Positions 34,790 to 44,804 of a stretch of 64,000 nucleotides of DNA are shown one piece after another. Positions within the stretch are counted from its first letter, which is position 1. Each line of letters begins with the position of its first letter. Below the pieces are notes generated by a model. The model did no database searches. It was not told the origin of the DNA and was given only the letters and a program-made list of their open reading frames with translations. Position numbers and translations under genes: made by a program. The stretch is from Marinomonas primoryensis (lineage in GTDB: Bacteria > Pseudomonadota > Gammaproteobacteria > Pseudomonadales > Marinomonadaceae): the NCBI RefSeq assembly GCF_013372285.1, contig NZ_CP054301.1, positions 3,252,001 through 3,316,000 on the forward strand. The letters are read 5' to 3'.

Positions 34790-35092
34790 ATAGACGATAG
34801 ACGATAGACGATAGACGATAGACGATAGACGATAGACGATAGACGATAGACGATAGACGATAGACGATAGACGATAGACGATAGACGATAGACGATAGAC
34901 GATAGACGATAGACGATAGACGATAGACGATAGACGATAGACGATAGACGATAGACGATAGACGATAGACGATAGACGATAGACGATAGACGATAGACGA
35001 TAGACGATAGACGATAGACGATAGACGATAGACGATAGACGATAGACGATAGACGATAGACGATAGACGATAGACGATAGACGATAGACGAT
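34790..35092. repeat. tandem array of 43 perfect 7-bp units
   Basis: ATAGACG is repeated head to tail 43 times from 34790 to 35090, with a two-base partial unit after it; phase is kept throughout, and no variant unit was seen. It sits between convergent tRNA genes, 68 bp from the 3' end of the minus-strand tRNA array. Plus-strand frames meet TAG every 21 bases, so it is not coding that way; minus-strand frames are open but have no start. No spacers, so it is not CRISPR. Confidence 0.97.
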
Positions 35093-35160
35093 TTTGAATT
35101 GCTATCTAGAAAGAAACAAGAAATAACACGAAGAAAAGAAGAGGTGATTTATGAAAAGAA

Positions 35161-35236
35161 TGGTGGGCCGTACTGGATTCGAACCAGTGACCAATTGATT
35201 AAAAGTCAACTGCTCTACCAACTGAGCTAACGGCCC
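35161..35236 (-). tRNA. tRNA-Lys (TTT), copy A
   Basis: GGGCCG acceptor arm pairs with CGGCCC, CCA is encoded, and the anticodon loop GACTTTTAATC gives TTT. Identical to copy B at 35460. It is the last gene of the minus-strand array. Confidence 0.96.
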
Positions 35237-35267
35237 GCTCATAAACTTTATTTTTACAACAATCTAA

Positions 35268-35344
35268 TGGTCGGAGTAGAGAGATTCGAACTCCCGACAT
35301 CCTGCTCCCAAAGCAGGCGCGCTACCAGACTGCGCTATACTCCG
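35268..35344 (-). tRNA. tRNA-Pro (TGG), copy A
   Basis: CGGAGTA arm, encoded CCA and anticodon TGG in CTTTGGGAG. It differs from copy B at 35651 only by one base pair in the T-stem (A-U here, G-C there). Confidence 0.95.
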
Positions 35345-35347
35345 AAA

Positions 35348-35423
35348 TGGCTCCTCGAACTGGACTCGAACCAGTGACCCAATGATTAACAGTCATTTGC
35401 TCTACCAACTGAGCTATCGAGGA
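35348..35423 (-). tRNA. tRNA-Asn (GTT), copy A
   Basis: TCCTCGA acceptor arm, encoded CCA and anticodon GTT in GACTGTTAATC. Identical to copy B at 35729. Only 3 bp separate it from tRNA-Pro copy A. Confidence 0.95.
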
Positions 35424-35459
35424 ATTAATCAGATAATGCAGAGTTAAGCATTGGGATAG

Positions 35460-35535
35460 TGGTGGGCCGTACTGGATTCGAACCAGTGACCAATTGATTA
35501 AAAGTCAACTGCTCTACCAACTGAGCTAACGGCCC
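35460..35535 (-). tRNA. tRNA-Lys (TTT), copy B
   Basis: Same 76-base sequence as copy A, with encoded CCA. Lies between tRNA-His and tRNA-Asn copy A in transcription order. Confidence 0.96.
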
Positions 35536-35549
35536 GACTATCAGAGTAA

Positions 35550-35626
35550 TGGGGTGGACGATGGGGCTTGAACCCACGACCGCCGGAATCACAATCCGGA
35601 GCTCTACCGACTGAGCTACGCCCACC
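35550..35626 (-). tRNA. tRNA-His (GTG)
   Basis: Anticodon GTG in GATTGTGATTC. The extra G at position -1 is encoded (GGTGGGCG) opposite a C discriminator (CCCCA end), the histidine identity pair. Single copy in the array. Confidence 0.95.
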
Positions 35627-35650
35627 ATTACTAGGTGATGATAAAATTAA

Positions 35651-35727
35651 TGGTCGGAGTAGAGGGATTCGAACCCCCGACATCCTGCTCCCAAAGCAGG
35701 CGCGCTACCAGACTGCGCTATACTCCG
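35651..35727 (-). tRNA. tRNA-Pro (TGG), copy B
   Basis: As copy A but with a G-C pair in place of A-U in the T-stem (both sides changed). Anticodon TGG, encoded CCA. Confidence 0.95.
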
Positions 35728-35728
35728 A

Positions 35729-35804
35729 TGGCTCCTCGAACTGGACTCGAACCAGTGACCCAATGATTAACAGTCATTTGCTCTACCAACTGAGCTATCG
35801 AGGA
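35729..35804 (-). tRNA. tRNA-Asn (GTT), copy B
   Basis: Same 76-base sequence as copy A; one base separates it from tRNA-Pro copy B. Confidence 0.95.
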
Positions 35805-35845
35805 ACTAATTTTATCTTGTTCGCAACAACTTCCTATTAGGAAGA

Positions 35846-35936
35846 TGGCGGAGGAGGAGAGATTCGAACTCTCGGTAGGCTACTAACCTACGCCAGTTTT
35901 CAAGACTGGTGCATTAAACCGCTCTGCCACCCCTCC
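35846..35936 (-). tRNA. tRNA-Ser (TGA)
   Basis: A 91-base class II tRNA with a long variable arm, anticodon TGA in CTTGAAAAC, GGAGGGG acceptor arm and encoded CCA with G discriminator. First gene of the minus-strand array (Ser-Asn-Pro-His-Lys-Asn-Pro-Lys). Confidence 0.95.
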
Positions 35937-35998
35937 GTTGCGAGCGAGGTGTATAATACTGATTTGAGATTTCAGTGCAATGTTTTTTTGAAAAAAAC

Positions 35999-37063
35999 TT
36001 AACTTTTTTCACTTACATAGCCTTGGTCAGGAGCAGAACGAATCCAAACATTGGAATACCAGTAATAATGCTTAGCCGAATTATCCGGCATAGTGCAGTT
36101 AATTCGACCACGACCAACGCCGAAAGGCTTACTCGCTGTGGCGATCACTTCATTTTCGGAAACCCAATCTAATGACGCCTTACCTTGTCCTGCCACGTAA
36201 CACACCAAGTCTTTTAGGCGATATTTACCGTCTTTAAACGTTAAGCGAATAGACACGGGTTTATCTGTCGCAAAGTCACCACCGGCTTGTTCCGCAAGCA
36301 AAGGCATTGGCTTAGCATCTAGCTTTGTTTTTAATGTGGATAATTTTGCATACGCGCCAGAAGCAGGAAAACGAGGTAAATTTTCGAAATCAGAGTCCGC
36401 GCTCACCACACCTGATTGCTGACCAAATGCCATCACCCCTCTTTCTTCCATCATGGTTCGAATCGTACGATTAGATTCACCATAGGGATAAGCCAGCATT
36501 TTAGGTGAATGCCCTAGATTCTTAATGAGCAGCGCTTCAACCGTGTCCACTTCTTTTGTCATTCGTGATAACCAAGCGTCGTCAGACTCACCTTCTTCTT
36601 TGCGCAGCATATAAGGATGGCGGATAGTATGGTTCGCAAACACACCGCCAGACGCTTCCATCTCCTTCATTTGCTCCCACGTCAAAAAGCTACGGCTTTT
36701 GCGTTCAACGGGTTCAGTATTAATAAACACAGTAAAAGGAAAGTTCCTTTCTTTTAAGATAGGAAAGCCCGCTTGATAAATACTACGATAGGCATCATCA
36801 AAAGAAATCGCGACGGCTTTTTCAGGTAATGCCTTATGGGCTTGTAAATCGTCCAATGCAGAACGCAGATCAACCACCTGAAAACCAGCGTTTTTCAAAT
36901 AGTCCATGTGCTCAGTAAATTGCTCTGGCGTAACAGAAGTCGATTTAGGTGAACTGACACTTACATGGTGATATTGAAGAACAGGTAAATAATCCTGAGC
37001 TTGAACCGCCATACTGACGCTCATTGCACCAAACAAGATGCCGTAGTGAAACTTTGACAACAT
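35999..37063 (-). CDS. exported polysaccharide deacetylase (NodB family)
   Basis: A 354-residue secreted protein. The signal peptide ends at about residue 23 (AVQA-QD). The NodB domain has AISFDDAYRSIY (the metal-binding Asp pair), NHTIRHPYM (His-x-x-x-His) and MLAYPYGESNRT. A C-terminal domain of about 90 residues is not recognised. It probably removes acetyl or other N-acyl groups from a cell-surface or exported glycan. The open frame runs to 37147, but AAGGA spaced before the ATG at 37063 and the signal peptide decide the start. Confidence 0.87.
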   Translation of the reverse strand: MLSKFHYGILFGAMSVSMAVQAQDYLPVLQYHHVSVSSPKSTSVTPEQFTEHMDYLKNAGFQVVDLRSALDDLQAHKALPEKAVAISFDDAYRSIYQAGFPILKERNFPFTVFINTEPVERKSRSFLTWEQMKEMEASGGVFANHTIRHPYMLRKEEGESDDAWLSRMTKEVDTVEALLIKNLGHSPKMLAYPYGESNRTIRTMMEERGVMAFGQQSGVVSADSDFENLPRFPASGAYAKLSTLKTKLDAKPMPLLAEQAGGDFATDKPVSIRLTFKDGKYRLKDLVCYVAGQGKASLDWVSENEVIATASKPFGVGRGRINCTMPDNSAKHYYWYSNVWIRSAPDQGYVSEKS

Positions 37064-37269
37064 ACCTTTTCCTTTTTGGTTAATATTTGTCCTCATTCTA
37101 CGCGACGAATAGACAGAATGACCAGTGCAGCAACCAACGATAGACACAAACTGTTATGGCCATATTGCTACACCACTGCATCTACTTTTATTCAGGCCTC
37201 AGCCCTACACTCATTGAACACATATCACTCGTTATCAACATTAAGTATAGGTAAGTCAGGGGTAATCAC

Positions 37270-38478
37270 ATGAGCAGAGCTGAATTTCACACGCAACTCG
37301 ACACACAACTACAAACGCTTAAACAACAAGGCCTCTACAAACAAGAGCGCCCTCTTATTACACCTCAAGCCAGTCAAATTACGACAGCAGACAATCGTCC
37401 GTTAATCAACTTATGTGCAAACAATTATCTTGGGCTAGCGAATGACAGTGACGTAACAACAGCGGCGCATAAAGCACTAGACGATTATGGCTATGGTATG
37501 GCCTCTGTCCGTTTTATTTGCGGCACTCAAAACATTCACACTGAGCTGGAAAAAAGTCTCAGTAACTTCCTTCAGATGGAAGACACCATCCTGTACTCAT
37601 CTTGCTTTGATGCCAACGCAGGACTGTTTGAGACATTACTTGGTAAAGAAGACGCGATCATCAGTGATGCGTTAAATCATGCCAGCATTATTGACGGAAT
37701 TCGCTTATGTAAAGCAAAGCGCTATCGCTATGCTAACAATGACATGAAAGAGCTCGAAGCGAACCTTCAACAGGCCGACAAAGAGGGCGCTAGAACCAAG
37801 CTCATCGTCACTGATGGTGTTTTTTCCATGGACGGTATTATTGCGGACCTAAAGTCCATCTGCGACCTTGCGGACAAATACGATGCGCTCGTCATGGTAG
37901 ATGACTCCCACGCGGTTGGTTTCTTAGGTGAGAATGGTCGTGGTAGCCATGAATATTGTGGCGTACTAGGCCGAATCGACATTATTACTGGCACATTAGG
38001 AAAAGCCCTTGGTGGCGCATCGGGTGGTTATACCAGTGCCTCTAAAAACATTGTGGATTGGTTACGTCAACGCTCTCGTCCATATTTGTTTTCTAATTCA
38101 TTGGCGCCTGTTATTACCGCCACCAGCATAAAAATCCTTGAATCACTTCAAAAAGGGGGTGCCGCTCGTCAGCAGCTAAAAAACAACAGCCTTTACTTTC
38201 GTACCAAGATGAGCGACTTAGGGTTTAACCTAGTACCTGGCGACCACCCAATCATTCCCGTTATATTAGGAGACGCAACACTCGCTCAAGAGATGGCAAG
38301 TGCGCTATATATAGAAGGGATTTTTGTCACCGGATTTGCTTATCCCGTTGTGCCGATGGGAAAAGCTAGAATTCGAACACAAATGTCAGCCTCACTAACA
38401 ACGGAACAACTCGATCAAGCCATTACTGCTTTTGCGAAAGTCGGTCGCGAAATGGGTATTATTGAAGGAATAAAATAA
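37270..38478 (+). CDS. kbl: 2-amino-3-ketobutyrate CoA ligase (glycine C-acetyltransferase)
   Basis: A 402-residue PLP-dependent alpha-oxoamine synthase. The PLP lysine lies in [16 protein letters not shown], the phosphate and ring contacts in [16 protein letters not shown], and [14 protein letters not shown] is the family substrate segment. It condenses CoA with 2-amino-3-ketobutyrate to give glycine and acetyl-CoA. Its stop overlaps the tdh start by one base (TAATG), the usual kbl-tdh threonine-degradation operon. Confidence 0.95.
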   Translation: MSRAEFHTQLDTQLQTLKQQGLYKQERPLITPQASQITTADNRPLINLCANNYLGLANDSDVTTAAHKALDDYGYGMASVRFICGTQNIHTELEKSLSNFLQMEDTILYSSCFDANAGLFETLLGKEDAIISDALNHASIIDGIRLCKAKRYRYANNDMKELEANLQQADKEGARTKLIVTDGVFSMDGIIADLKSICDLADKYDALVMVDDSHAVGFLGENGRGSHEYCGVLGRIDIITGTLGKALGGASGGYTSASKNIVDWLRQRSRPYLFSNSLAPVITATSIKILESLQKGGAARQQLKNNSLYFRTKMSDLGFNLVPGDHPIIPVILGDATLAQEMASALYIEGIFVTGFAYPVVPMGKARIRTQMSASLTTEQLDQAITAFAKVGREMGIIEGIK

Positions 38479-39503
38479 TGAAAACGCTTGCTAAGCTTCA
38501 TGCCAAAAAAGGCATTTGGATGACAGAAGTAGCCCAACCAGAATGCGGCCACAATGATGTTGTTATCAAAATACGAAAAACCGCTATTTGCGGAACAGAC
38601 ATGCATATTTATCATTGGGACGACTGGGCACAAAATACCATTCCTGTACCAATGACCGTCGGTCATGAGTTTGTTGGTGAAATCACCGAGATTGGCCCAG
38701 AAGTATCAGGGTTCAAAATCGGCGATCGCGTCTCAGGCGAAGGCCATATTACCTGCGGTCACTGTCGAAACTGTCGTGCAGGACGTCGTCACCTTTGCCG
38801 TAAAACACTAGGCGTTGGCGTGAACCGTACTGGCGCGTTTGCCGAATATTTAGTCATTCCTGCCAGCAATGCCTACAAAATCCCTGACAACATCAGTGAT
38901 GAAATGGCGGCAATCTTCGACCCGTTTGGAAATGCGACTCATACCGCTCTGTCCTTTGATTTGATCGGTGAGGATGTCTTAATCACCGGCGCAGGCCCCA
39001 TTGGCGCCATGGCCGCCGCCATTGCAAAGCATGTTGGTGCTCGCAATGTGGTGATTACCGATGTAAATGATTTTCGTCTAGGGCTTGCGAAAAAAATGGG
39101 CGCGACTCGAACGGTGAACGTTAGCAAAGAGTCTTTGAAAGACGTCATGAATGAAATAGGCATGCACGAAGGCTTTGATGTTGGATTGGAAATGTCCGGC
39201 AATGATCAAGCATTTCGCTCTATGTTAGAAAATATGAATCATGGCGGAAAAATTGCCATGCTCGGCATTCCAGCAAAAGACACGCTAATAGATTGGAACC
39301 AAGTCATTTTTAAAGGCCTGATTATTAAAGGTATCTATGGACGTGAAATGTACGAAACTTGGTACAAAATGGCCGCTATGTTGCAATCTGGTTTAGACAT
39401 CAGCCCCATTATTACGCACCGCTTTAATGTAGACGAATTCCAAAAAGGCTTTGATACTATGGCGTCAGGCCAATCTGGCAAAGTGATCCTGGATTGGAAT
39501 TAA
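38478..39503 (+). CDS. tdh: L-threonine 3-dehydrogenase
   Basis: A 341-residue zinc alcohol dehydrogenase. Catalytic zinc site [13 protein letters not shown] and GHEFVGE, structural zinc site [15 protein letters not shown], and NAD loop [13 protein letters not shown] are intact. It oxidises L-threonine to 2-amino-3-ketobutyrate, the substrate of Kbl encoded just upstream. Together they convert threonine to glycine and acetyl-CoA. Confidence 0.96.
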   Translation: MKTLAKLHAKKGIWMTEVAQPECGHNDVVIKIRKTAICGTDMHIYHWDDWAQNTIPVPMTVGHEFVGEITEIGPEVSGFKIGDRVSGEGHITCGHCRNCRAGRRHLCRKTLGVGVNRTGAFAEYLVIPASNAYKIPDNISDEMAAIFDPFGNATHTALSFDLIGEDVLITGAGPIGAMAAAIAKHVGARNVVITDVNDFRLGLAKKMGATRTVNVSKESLKDVMNEIGMHEGFDVGLEMSGNDQAFRSMLENMNHGGKIAMLGIPAKDTLIDWNQVIFKGLIIKGIYGREMYETWYKMAAMLQSGLDISPIITHRFNVDEFQKGFDTMASGQSGKVILDWN

Positions 39504-39575
39504 ATCCGCTAGGTTATTGCGTCTAGAAGATGATCGCGTTAGCGTAATTCTTTTAGACGCAAACAGAGCAAGAAC

Positions 39576-40379
39576 ATGTTAGAAATTGGCACTCAAACAC
39601 ACCCGCTCCCCCATCAAGACGCACTCTATGTTTTGCTACATCGTAATCAAGTGCTGGTTGAACAAGACAATCTTTTTTTAATACCTTTCACACACTTTCA
39701 ACCAAACTCAAAAATGAGTGCCATTTACTGTGGACAGTGGCAGGGCCAAGATGTCTTTGTTTGCCGTTTTGAATCCGTACCAAAAGGCTTTACGGAAGTA
39801 GGCTTAAGAGAACTGCTCTTCTTACAAGATCAGGATCATTACCTTCTATTAAGTCGCGCTCATCAATTATCAACGTGGGACAGAGACCATCAATTTTGTG
39901 GACGATGTGGAACACCCATGCAAGAAAAACATATAGCGGAACACACTAAGATTTGCCCGACGTGTAATTTGCGTCATTACCCACGAATTTCGCCTTGCAT
40001 CATTGTATCAATCTGCAAAGACGACCATATTTTACTGGCCCGTGGACTTCACGCACCCAAAGGTAAATTCAGTAATATTGCGGGGTTTGTCGAAGCGGGT
40101 GAAACATTAGAGCAAGCTGTGGCACGTGAAGTGCGTGAAGAAGTAGGGCTTGAAATCACCAACATTCGCTATGTAGACAGTCAACCTTGGTCTTTTCCTC
40201 ATCAACTTATGGTCGGCTTTTTTGCGGATTACGTTGCTGGTGAAATCACTCCCGCACCAGGAGAAATTGATGAGGCGAATTGGTACCACATCGACAATTT
40301 ACCTCACATACCCAACAGCGCGACCATTTCAGGACAACTAATCACCCATCATATTGCGCATATTAACAATAAAAAATAG
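39576..40379 (+). CDS. nudC: NAD(H) pyrophosphatase NudC
   Basis: A 267-residue protein. A four-cysteine zinc ribbon (FCGRCGTPM and KICPTCNLRHYPR) is followed by the Nudix box GFVEAGETLEQAVAREVREE and the NudC-specific SQPWSFPHQLMVGF. It hydrolyses NADH and removes NAD caps from RNA. It follows tdh by 72 bp on the same strand; whether it shares that transcript is not clear. Confidence 0.94.
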   Translation: MLEIGTQTHPLPHQDALYVLLHRNQVLVEQDNLFLIPFTHFQPNSKMSAIYCGQWQGQDVFVCRFESVPKGFTEVGLRELLFLQDQDHYLLLSRAHQLSTWDRDHQFCGRCGTPMQEKHIAEHTKICPTCNLRHYPRISPCIIVSICKDDHILLARGLHAPKGKFSNIAGFVEAGETLEQAVAREVREEVGLEITNIRYVDSQPWSFPHQLMVGFFADYVAGEITPAPGEIDEANWYHIDNLPHIPNSATISGQLITHHIAHINNKK

Positions 40380-40389
40380 TTCATAAATA

Positions 40390-40421
40390 AAGCAGCAGTA
40401 AGTAAACACTTACCGCTGCTT
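40390..40421 (+). terminator. long hairpin downstream of nudC
   Basis: AAGCAGC-A-GTAAGT, loop AAAC, ACTTAC-C-GCTGCTT: a 13-bp stem with one A-C mismatch, 11 bp after the nudC stop. No T-run follows, so it may be a weak terminator or an mRNA 3' end. Confidence 0.5.
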
Positions 40422-40487
40422 GCCATATTATTGTCATAATTAGCCGTTACTGTAGCCGCACTCATTTTATCCCTCCGGAGAAGAATC

Positions 40488-42170
40488 ATGCGTTTACCCA
40501 TTGCATTACCTTTATGTGCCACCGTGGCATTACTTGGTGGCTGCGCCACGTCTAATAATGAACAAGCTGGTGCCACGACTTCCATCGAATTAAGTTTCCT
40601 CGGTCGTTATGAGTCAGGCATTTTTGATGGCAGCGCGGCAGAAATAGTGGCATACGATGCTAAAACGCAAGAAACCTTTGTAATAAACGCCAATTCGGGC
40701 AAAGTCGATGTGCTGTCCATGAGCAATCCCGCTGCGCCATACAAAATCAAAACACTTGATGTCAGTGCAGACGTGGCCGCGTTAACCGGTTTATCCCTTG
40801 GCGCTGCCAATAGCGTTAGTGTCCATAGCGGCATCATGGCCGCTGCTATTGAAGCCAAGCCAAAACAAGACATGGGGTACATCGCTTTTTATAACATCAA
40901 TGACCATACCTTTATCACTGCGGTAAAAGTCGGCGCACTACCAGACATGGTGACCTTCTCGCACGATGGCAAACAGGTGATTGTTGCCAACGAAGGCGAG
41001 CCTAATGATGAATACACCGTAGACCCAGAAGGCAGCGTAAGCATCATTACCTTACCCAATGACATCACGACATTAACGCAAAGCGATGTTACTCAAGTGA
41101 CGTTTCGTGATTTTAACAACGGCGGCTCGCGCGCGTCAGAACGACCTGACGGACTGCGTATTTTCGGCCCTAATGCCAGTGTTGCTCAAGACTTAGAGCC
41201 AGAATACGTCACAGTTTCTAAAGACAACCGCTATGCCTTTGTATCACTGCAAGAAAACAACGGCATTGCAAAAATCGATCTTATGAAAAAGTCGGTGTCC
41301 ACCATTTGGGCATTAGGCACAAAAGATTATAACCAAACGGGCAACGAACTAGACGTCAGCGACAAGGATAAAACCATTCAGCTGAAAAACTGGCCAGTAT
41401 TGGGCTTATATCAACCAGACACCATCGCATCTTACACCGTATCAGGTAAAACCTACTTAGTAACAGCAAACGAAGGTGACTCAAGAGACTACAAAGGCTT
41501 CAGCGAAGAATATCGCGTGAAAGAGTTAGCCGACGAGCTAAACAGTCGTCTTGCCCTAACCAGTCCACTAAAACACGAGATTGAAGGTAAGCTGGACGAT
41601 TCAAGAAATCTTGGTCGCATGAAATTTACCAGCACGCTAGGCGCGCAAGATTGCAAACTCACAAAAGGCGCACCGAATAACTGCACCTACACGCAACTGT
41701 ATGGCTACGGCGCCCGTTCTTTTTCCATCTTGAGCGGCGACACCGGCGAGCAAGTATTTGATAGTGGCAGTGATTTCGAACGCATTACCGCAAAAGCATT
41801 GGGCGAAAAAGGCTTCAATGCTTCAAACGACTCAAACAAAACAGATGCACGCAGTGATGACAAAGGACCTGAGCCTGAAGCCTTAACCGTAGGTCAAATT
41901 GACGGTCGCACTTATGCTTTTATTGGACTTGAACGCGTGGGCGGTATCATGGTGTATGACATTACCGTACCCAAGAAAAGTCAGTTCATTCAATATTTAA
42001 CCAGCCGAGATTTCGACGCCAAAGTAGATACCTCTGCAGCAGGCGACCTTGGGCCTGAAGGCATGGCTTTTGTTTCAAAAGAAGACAGCCCAAGCGGGCA
42101 AGCATTATTGATTGTTGGCAACGAAGTAAGCGGAACCACCTCCGTTTATGGCATTTCGCCCAGTAAATAA
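40488..42170 (+). CDS. choice-of-anchor I family lipoprotein
   Basis: A 560-residue protein with lipobox LLGGC (lipid cysteine at residue 19). The body has beta-propeller-like repeats: VDVLSMSNPAAPYKIKTLDV, PDMVTFSHDGKQVIVANEGEPND, EPEYVTVSKDNRYAFVSLQENN, KTYLVTANEGDSRDY and GPEPEALTVGQIDGRTYAFI. This is the choice-of-anchor I family, often linked with surface or periplasmic phosphoesterase-like roles, but no activity is established. Signals of export are clear, the ligand is not. Strong terminator follows. Confidence 0.82.
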   Translation: MRLPIALPLCATVALLGGCATSNNEQAGATTSIELSFLGRYESGIFDGSAAEIVAYDAKTQETFVINANSGKVDVLSMSNPAAPYKIKTLDVSADVAALTGLSLGAANSVSVHSGIMAAAIEAKPKQDMGYIAFYNINDHTFITAVKVGALPDMVTFSHDGKQVIVANEGEPNDEYTVDPEGSVSIITLPNDITTLTQSDVTQVTFRDFNNGGSRASERPDGLRIFGPNASVAQDLEPEYVTVSKDNRYAFVSLQENNGIAKIDLMKKSVSTIWALGTKDYNQTGNELDVSDKDKTIQLKNWPVLGLYQPDTIASYTVSGKTYLVTANEGDSRDYKGFSEEYRVKELADELNSRLALTSPLKHEIEGKLDDSRNLGRMKFTSTLGAQDCKLTKGAPNNCTYTQLYGYGARSFSILSGDTGEQVFDSGSDFERITAKALGEKGFNASNDSNKTDARSDDKGPEPEALTVGQIDGRTYAFIGLERVGGIMVYDITVPKKSQFIQYLTSRDFDAKVDTSAAGDLGPEGMAFVSKEDSPSGQALLIVGNEVSGTTSVYGISPSK

Positions 42171-42193
42171 AAAACCTTGAACACAGGATTTCA

Positions 42194-42215
42194 GCCCCCT
42201 TTTTGGGGGCTTTTT
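42194..42215 (+). terminator. intrinsic terminator
   Basis: GCCCCC, loop TTTTT, GGGGGC, then T5. Located 24 bp after the choice-of-anchor gene. Confidence 0.93.
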
Positions 42216-42332
42216 ACGTTTAATATAAGCCGAAATTCCACTAGGGAATTCATCTCACTGTCTCTATACTAGCCAGCAAATTGAATTCGCTTTCATCGCT
42301 TATTCACACCTTAAAATAACACTGGGAACAAC

Positions 42333-43244
42333 GTGGAAGAATTACTTCGCTCAATCGAAAAAAAAGTGAGGCCATTAATTGGCTTAGGGAAAGTCGCAGA
42401 CTACATACCAGCGCTTGCAAACATTGACCCTAATCAATTCGGCATTGCCATCTACAGTAATGACGGAAAGCTTTACCACACAGGTCAAGCCAAGAAGAAC
42501 TTCTCCATTCAAAGTATCTCAAAAATCTTTAGCTTAACCCTTGCCATGAAACATTATGGTGAAGACATGTGGGAAAGAGTCGGTAGAGAGCCATCTGGCA
42601 ATCCCTTCAACTCACTGGTGCAGTTAGAGTATGAGATGGGCATTCCACGTAACCCCTTCATTAATGCGGGCGCACTTGTCGTCAGCGATATGAACCATTC
42701 ACGCTTTGCATCCCCACATTACGCTATGCGAGAATTTATTCGCCGCCTAGCAGGAAACTCTAAATTACGTTCCGATAAAGTCGTTTCCAACTCAGAGTAC
42801 GAGTTTCGCGCACGCAACGCGTCTATGGCGTATTTGATGCAAGCATTCGGTAATTTCGAAAACGATGTAGAAGCGGTATTGCGTAACTATTTTGATAACT
42901 GCGCCATGCGCATGAACTGCATTGACCTTGCTAAGGCATTTAGCTTTTTAGCCAACAAGGGCTACTCACATCATTCTGGCGAACAAGTGCTCACTCGCCG
43001 TGAAACCACTCAAGTCAATGGCTTACTCGCCACCAGCGGGCTCTATGACGAAGCCGGGAATTTTGCCTATCGTGTGGGTTTGCCGGGGAAGAGTGGCGTT
43101 GGTGGTGGCATTATAGCCATAGTACCAAATCGCTTTTCTATCTGTGTTTGGTCGCCAGAACTGAATGAATCAGGCAATTCCTTAGCGGGAATAGCCGCAC
43201 TGGAAGCGCTGTCCGAAAGTAACGGTTGGTCCGTATTTGGCTAG
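42333..43244 (+). CDS. glsA: glutaminase A
   Basis: A 303-residue serine-dependent beta-lactamase-like glutaminase. The catalytic Ser-x-x-Lys is in [12 protein letters not shown], followed by [28 protein letters not shown] and the C-terminal [18 protein letters not shown]. It hydrolyses glutamine to glutamate and ammonia. The start is GTG with TGGGA about seven bases before it. Confidence 0.95.
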   Translation: MEELLRSIEKKVRPLIGLGKVADYIPALANIDPNQFGIAIYSNDGKLYHTGQAKKNFSIQSISKIFSLTLAMKHYGEDMWERVGREPSGNPFNSLVQLEYEMGIPRNPFINAGALVVSDMNHSRFASPHYAMREFIRRLAGNSKLRSDKVVSNSEYEFRARNASMAYLMQAFGNFENDVEAVLRNYFDNCAMRMNCIDLAKAFSFLANKGYSHHSGEQVLTRRETTQVNGLLATSGLYDEAGNFAYRVGLPGKSGVGGGIIAIVPNRFSICVWSPELNESGNSLAGIAALEALSESNGWSVFG

Positions 43245-43269
43245 TAAGCAGATCTCATATCCAGACACT

Positions 43270-43295
43270 AAAAAGGCCTCATTAGAGGCCTTTTT
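43270..43295. terminator. bidirectional intrinsic terminator
   Basis: AAAAAGGCCTC, loop ATTA, GAGGCCTTTTT: a perfect 11-bp stem with A and T runs, between convergent glsA and ppnN. Confidence 0.93.
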
Positions 43296-43316
43296 CATTT
43301 ATTAACTAAAATAGTT

Positions 43317-44690
43317 TTAGTCGGTGATCACTTTATAGCAAGGCACATACGCGCTACCAGGAAGCTTCATTCGTTGTTGAAGTACAAAAGCTTGCAACAA
43401 GGCATCTAGTTTTGCCAACAGAGCTTTATCGCCATGAATCTCGAACGGGCCAAACTCTTTAATATACGCCACGCCTTGCGCTTTCACGTTACCAGCCACG
43501 ATAGACGAAAACGCACGACGTAAATCCGCCGCCAGCAAATGCGTTTCTTGATTAAAGGTTAGATTTAGCTCACGAACTTTTTCATGTGTTGGTTCAAATG
43601 GATGCTGGAATTCTTCTGGAATATGCAGTTTCCAGTTGTAATAAAATGCATCTTTATGCGCTTTACGATACTGACGCACCTCCTCCATTCCCAGCTTCAT
43701 CACTCGAGCCACTTCAACTTCGTCTTCAATAATAATACGATATTTATTCTGCGCCTCAGCACCCAATACATCACCGATAAACGCATGAATTTGCTCAAAG
43801 TAATCAGCGCTTTCTTTTGGCCCTGTAAACACCAAAGGAAAAGGCACATCCGCATTTTTAGGGTGCAAAAGAATGCCCAAAATATAGAGGATTTCCTCAG
43901 CAGTTCCGGCGCCACCAGGGAAAACTACAATGCCATGCCCCGCACGCACAAAGGCTTCAAGGCGTTTTTCAATGTCTGGCATGATCACTAACTGATTCAC
44001 AATGGGATTTGGCGACTCGGCGGCAATAATGCCAGGTTCAGTTAACCCAAGATAAACACCATCCTTAATCCGCTGTTTGGCGTGAGCAATCGCAGCGCCC
44101 TTCATCGGCCCCTTCATGGCACCAGGCCCACACCCAGTGCAAATATTCAGCTCACGCAAACCCAGCTCATGGCCCACACGTTTGGTATAATCGTACTCAT
44201 GGCGAGCAATAGAATGCCCACCCCAACACACAATCATGTCCGGGTTTTGAATGCGACGAAACACATCCGCATTACGCAATAGTTCAAACACCACATTGGT
44301 CAACTTACTGGAGCTAGCACCCTCTAAACCGCTAGCAAAGCTGTATTCATGCTGGGTAAAAATAATGTCTCGTAGCACGCTGAACAACATCTCGCGGACG
44401 CTGTTAATCATCCTGCCATCAACAAAGGCAAAGCTTGGCGCATTTTTTAACTGTAATTTCACACCGCGCTCTTCTTGCACGATGCGGATTTCAAAATCGT
44501 TAAACTCTTCCATGGCCGCCTGTGGATCATCAGAATCACTGCCACAGTTCAAAATGGCCAAAGCACAACGATGAAACAATTCATGAAACGGCCCAGACTC
44601 TTCCGACAAACGAGCCATTTCATCTTGCGATAACATCTCTAACGCACCTTTTGGTGCGACTAACGCGTCAATGCGATCTTCGTACTGCAT
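43317..44690 (-). CDS. ppnN: nucleotide 5'-monophosphate nucleosidase PpnN
   Basis: A 457-residue YgdH/PpnN protein. The central LOG-type Rossmann domain has CTGCGPGAMKGPMKGAAIAH and the signature VVFPGGAGTAEEILY; the flanking N- and C-terminal domains match the long PpnN form rather than the short LOG form. It splits purine and pyrimidine nucleoside monophosphates to base and ribose 5-phosphate and is a ppGpp target in E. coli. GAGG lies six bases before the ATG. Confidence 0.93.
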   Translation of the reverse strand: MQYEDRIDALVAPKGALEMLSQDEMARLSEESGPFHELFHRCALAILNCGSDSDDPQAAMEEFNDFEIRIVQEERGVKLQLKNAPSFAFVDGRMINSVREMLFSVLRDIIFTQHEYSFASGLEGASSSKLTNVVFELLRNADVFRRIQNPDMIVCWGGHSIARHEYDYTKRVGHELGLRELNICTGCGPGAMKGPMKGAAIAHAKQRIKDGVYLGLTEPGIIAAESPNPIVNQLVIMPDIEKRLEAFVRAGHGIVVFPGGAGTAEEILYILGILLHPKNADVPFPLVFTGPKESADYFEQIHAFIGDVLGAEAQNKYRIIIEDEVEVARVMKLGMEEVRQYRKAHKDAFYYNWKLHIPEEFQHPFEPTHEKVRELNLTFNQETHLLAADLRRAFSSIVAGNVKAQGVAYIKEFGPFEIHGDKALLAKLDALLQAFVLQQRMKLPGSAYVPCYKVITD

Positions 44691-44804
44691 GACCGCCCTC
44701 CTCTATTTTCATTTTATTAGTGTCATCCAAATATATTGGTTACGTATGACCCTTTTATCAAGTTTTAACGAAAAACTTAGCAAAAATAGTAACAATGAAA
44801 TCAA

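Noticed and set aside
34790..35092. Heptamer array as a CRISPR array
   Set aside because: Units are contiguous with no spacers, the repeat is far too short, and no cas genes are nearby.
34790..35092. Minus-strand open frame of repeated RLSSIVY as a coding region
   Set aside because: All three frames are open only because the repeat has no stop on that strand; there is no ATG, GTG or TTG leading in, and a stop lies in the flank.
34790..35092. Heptamer array as plasmid-type iterons or an origin
   Set aside because: Iterons are longer and fewer, no replication initiator gene is in the window, and the setting is chromosomal tRNA genes.
35425..35840. Open frames of 61-90 residues across the tRNA array
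   Set aside because: They are translations of tRNA genes in both directions; the tRNA folds explain the sequence fully.
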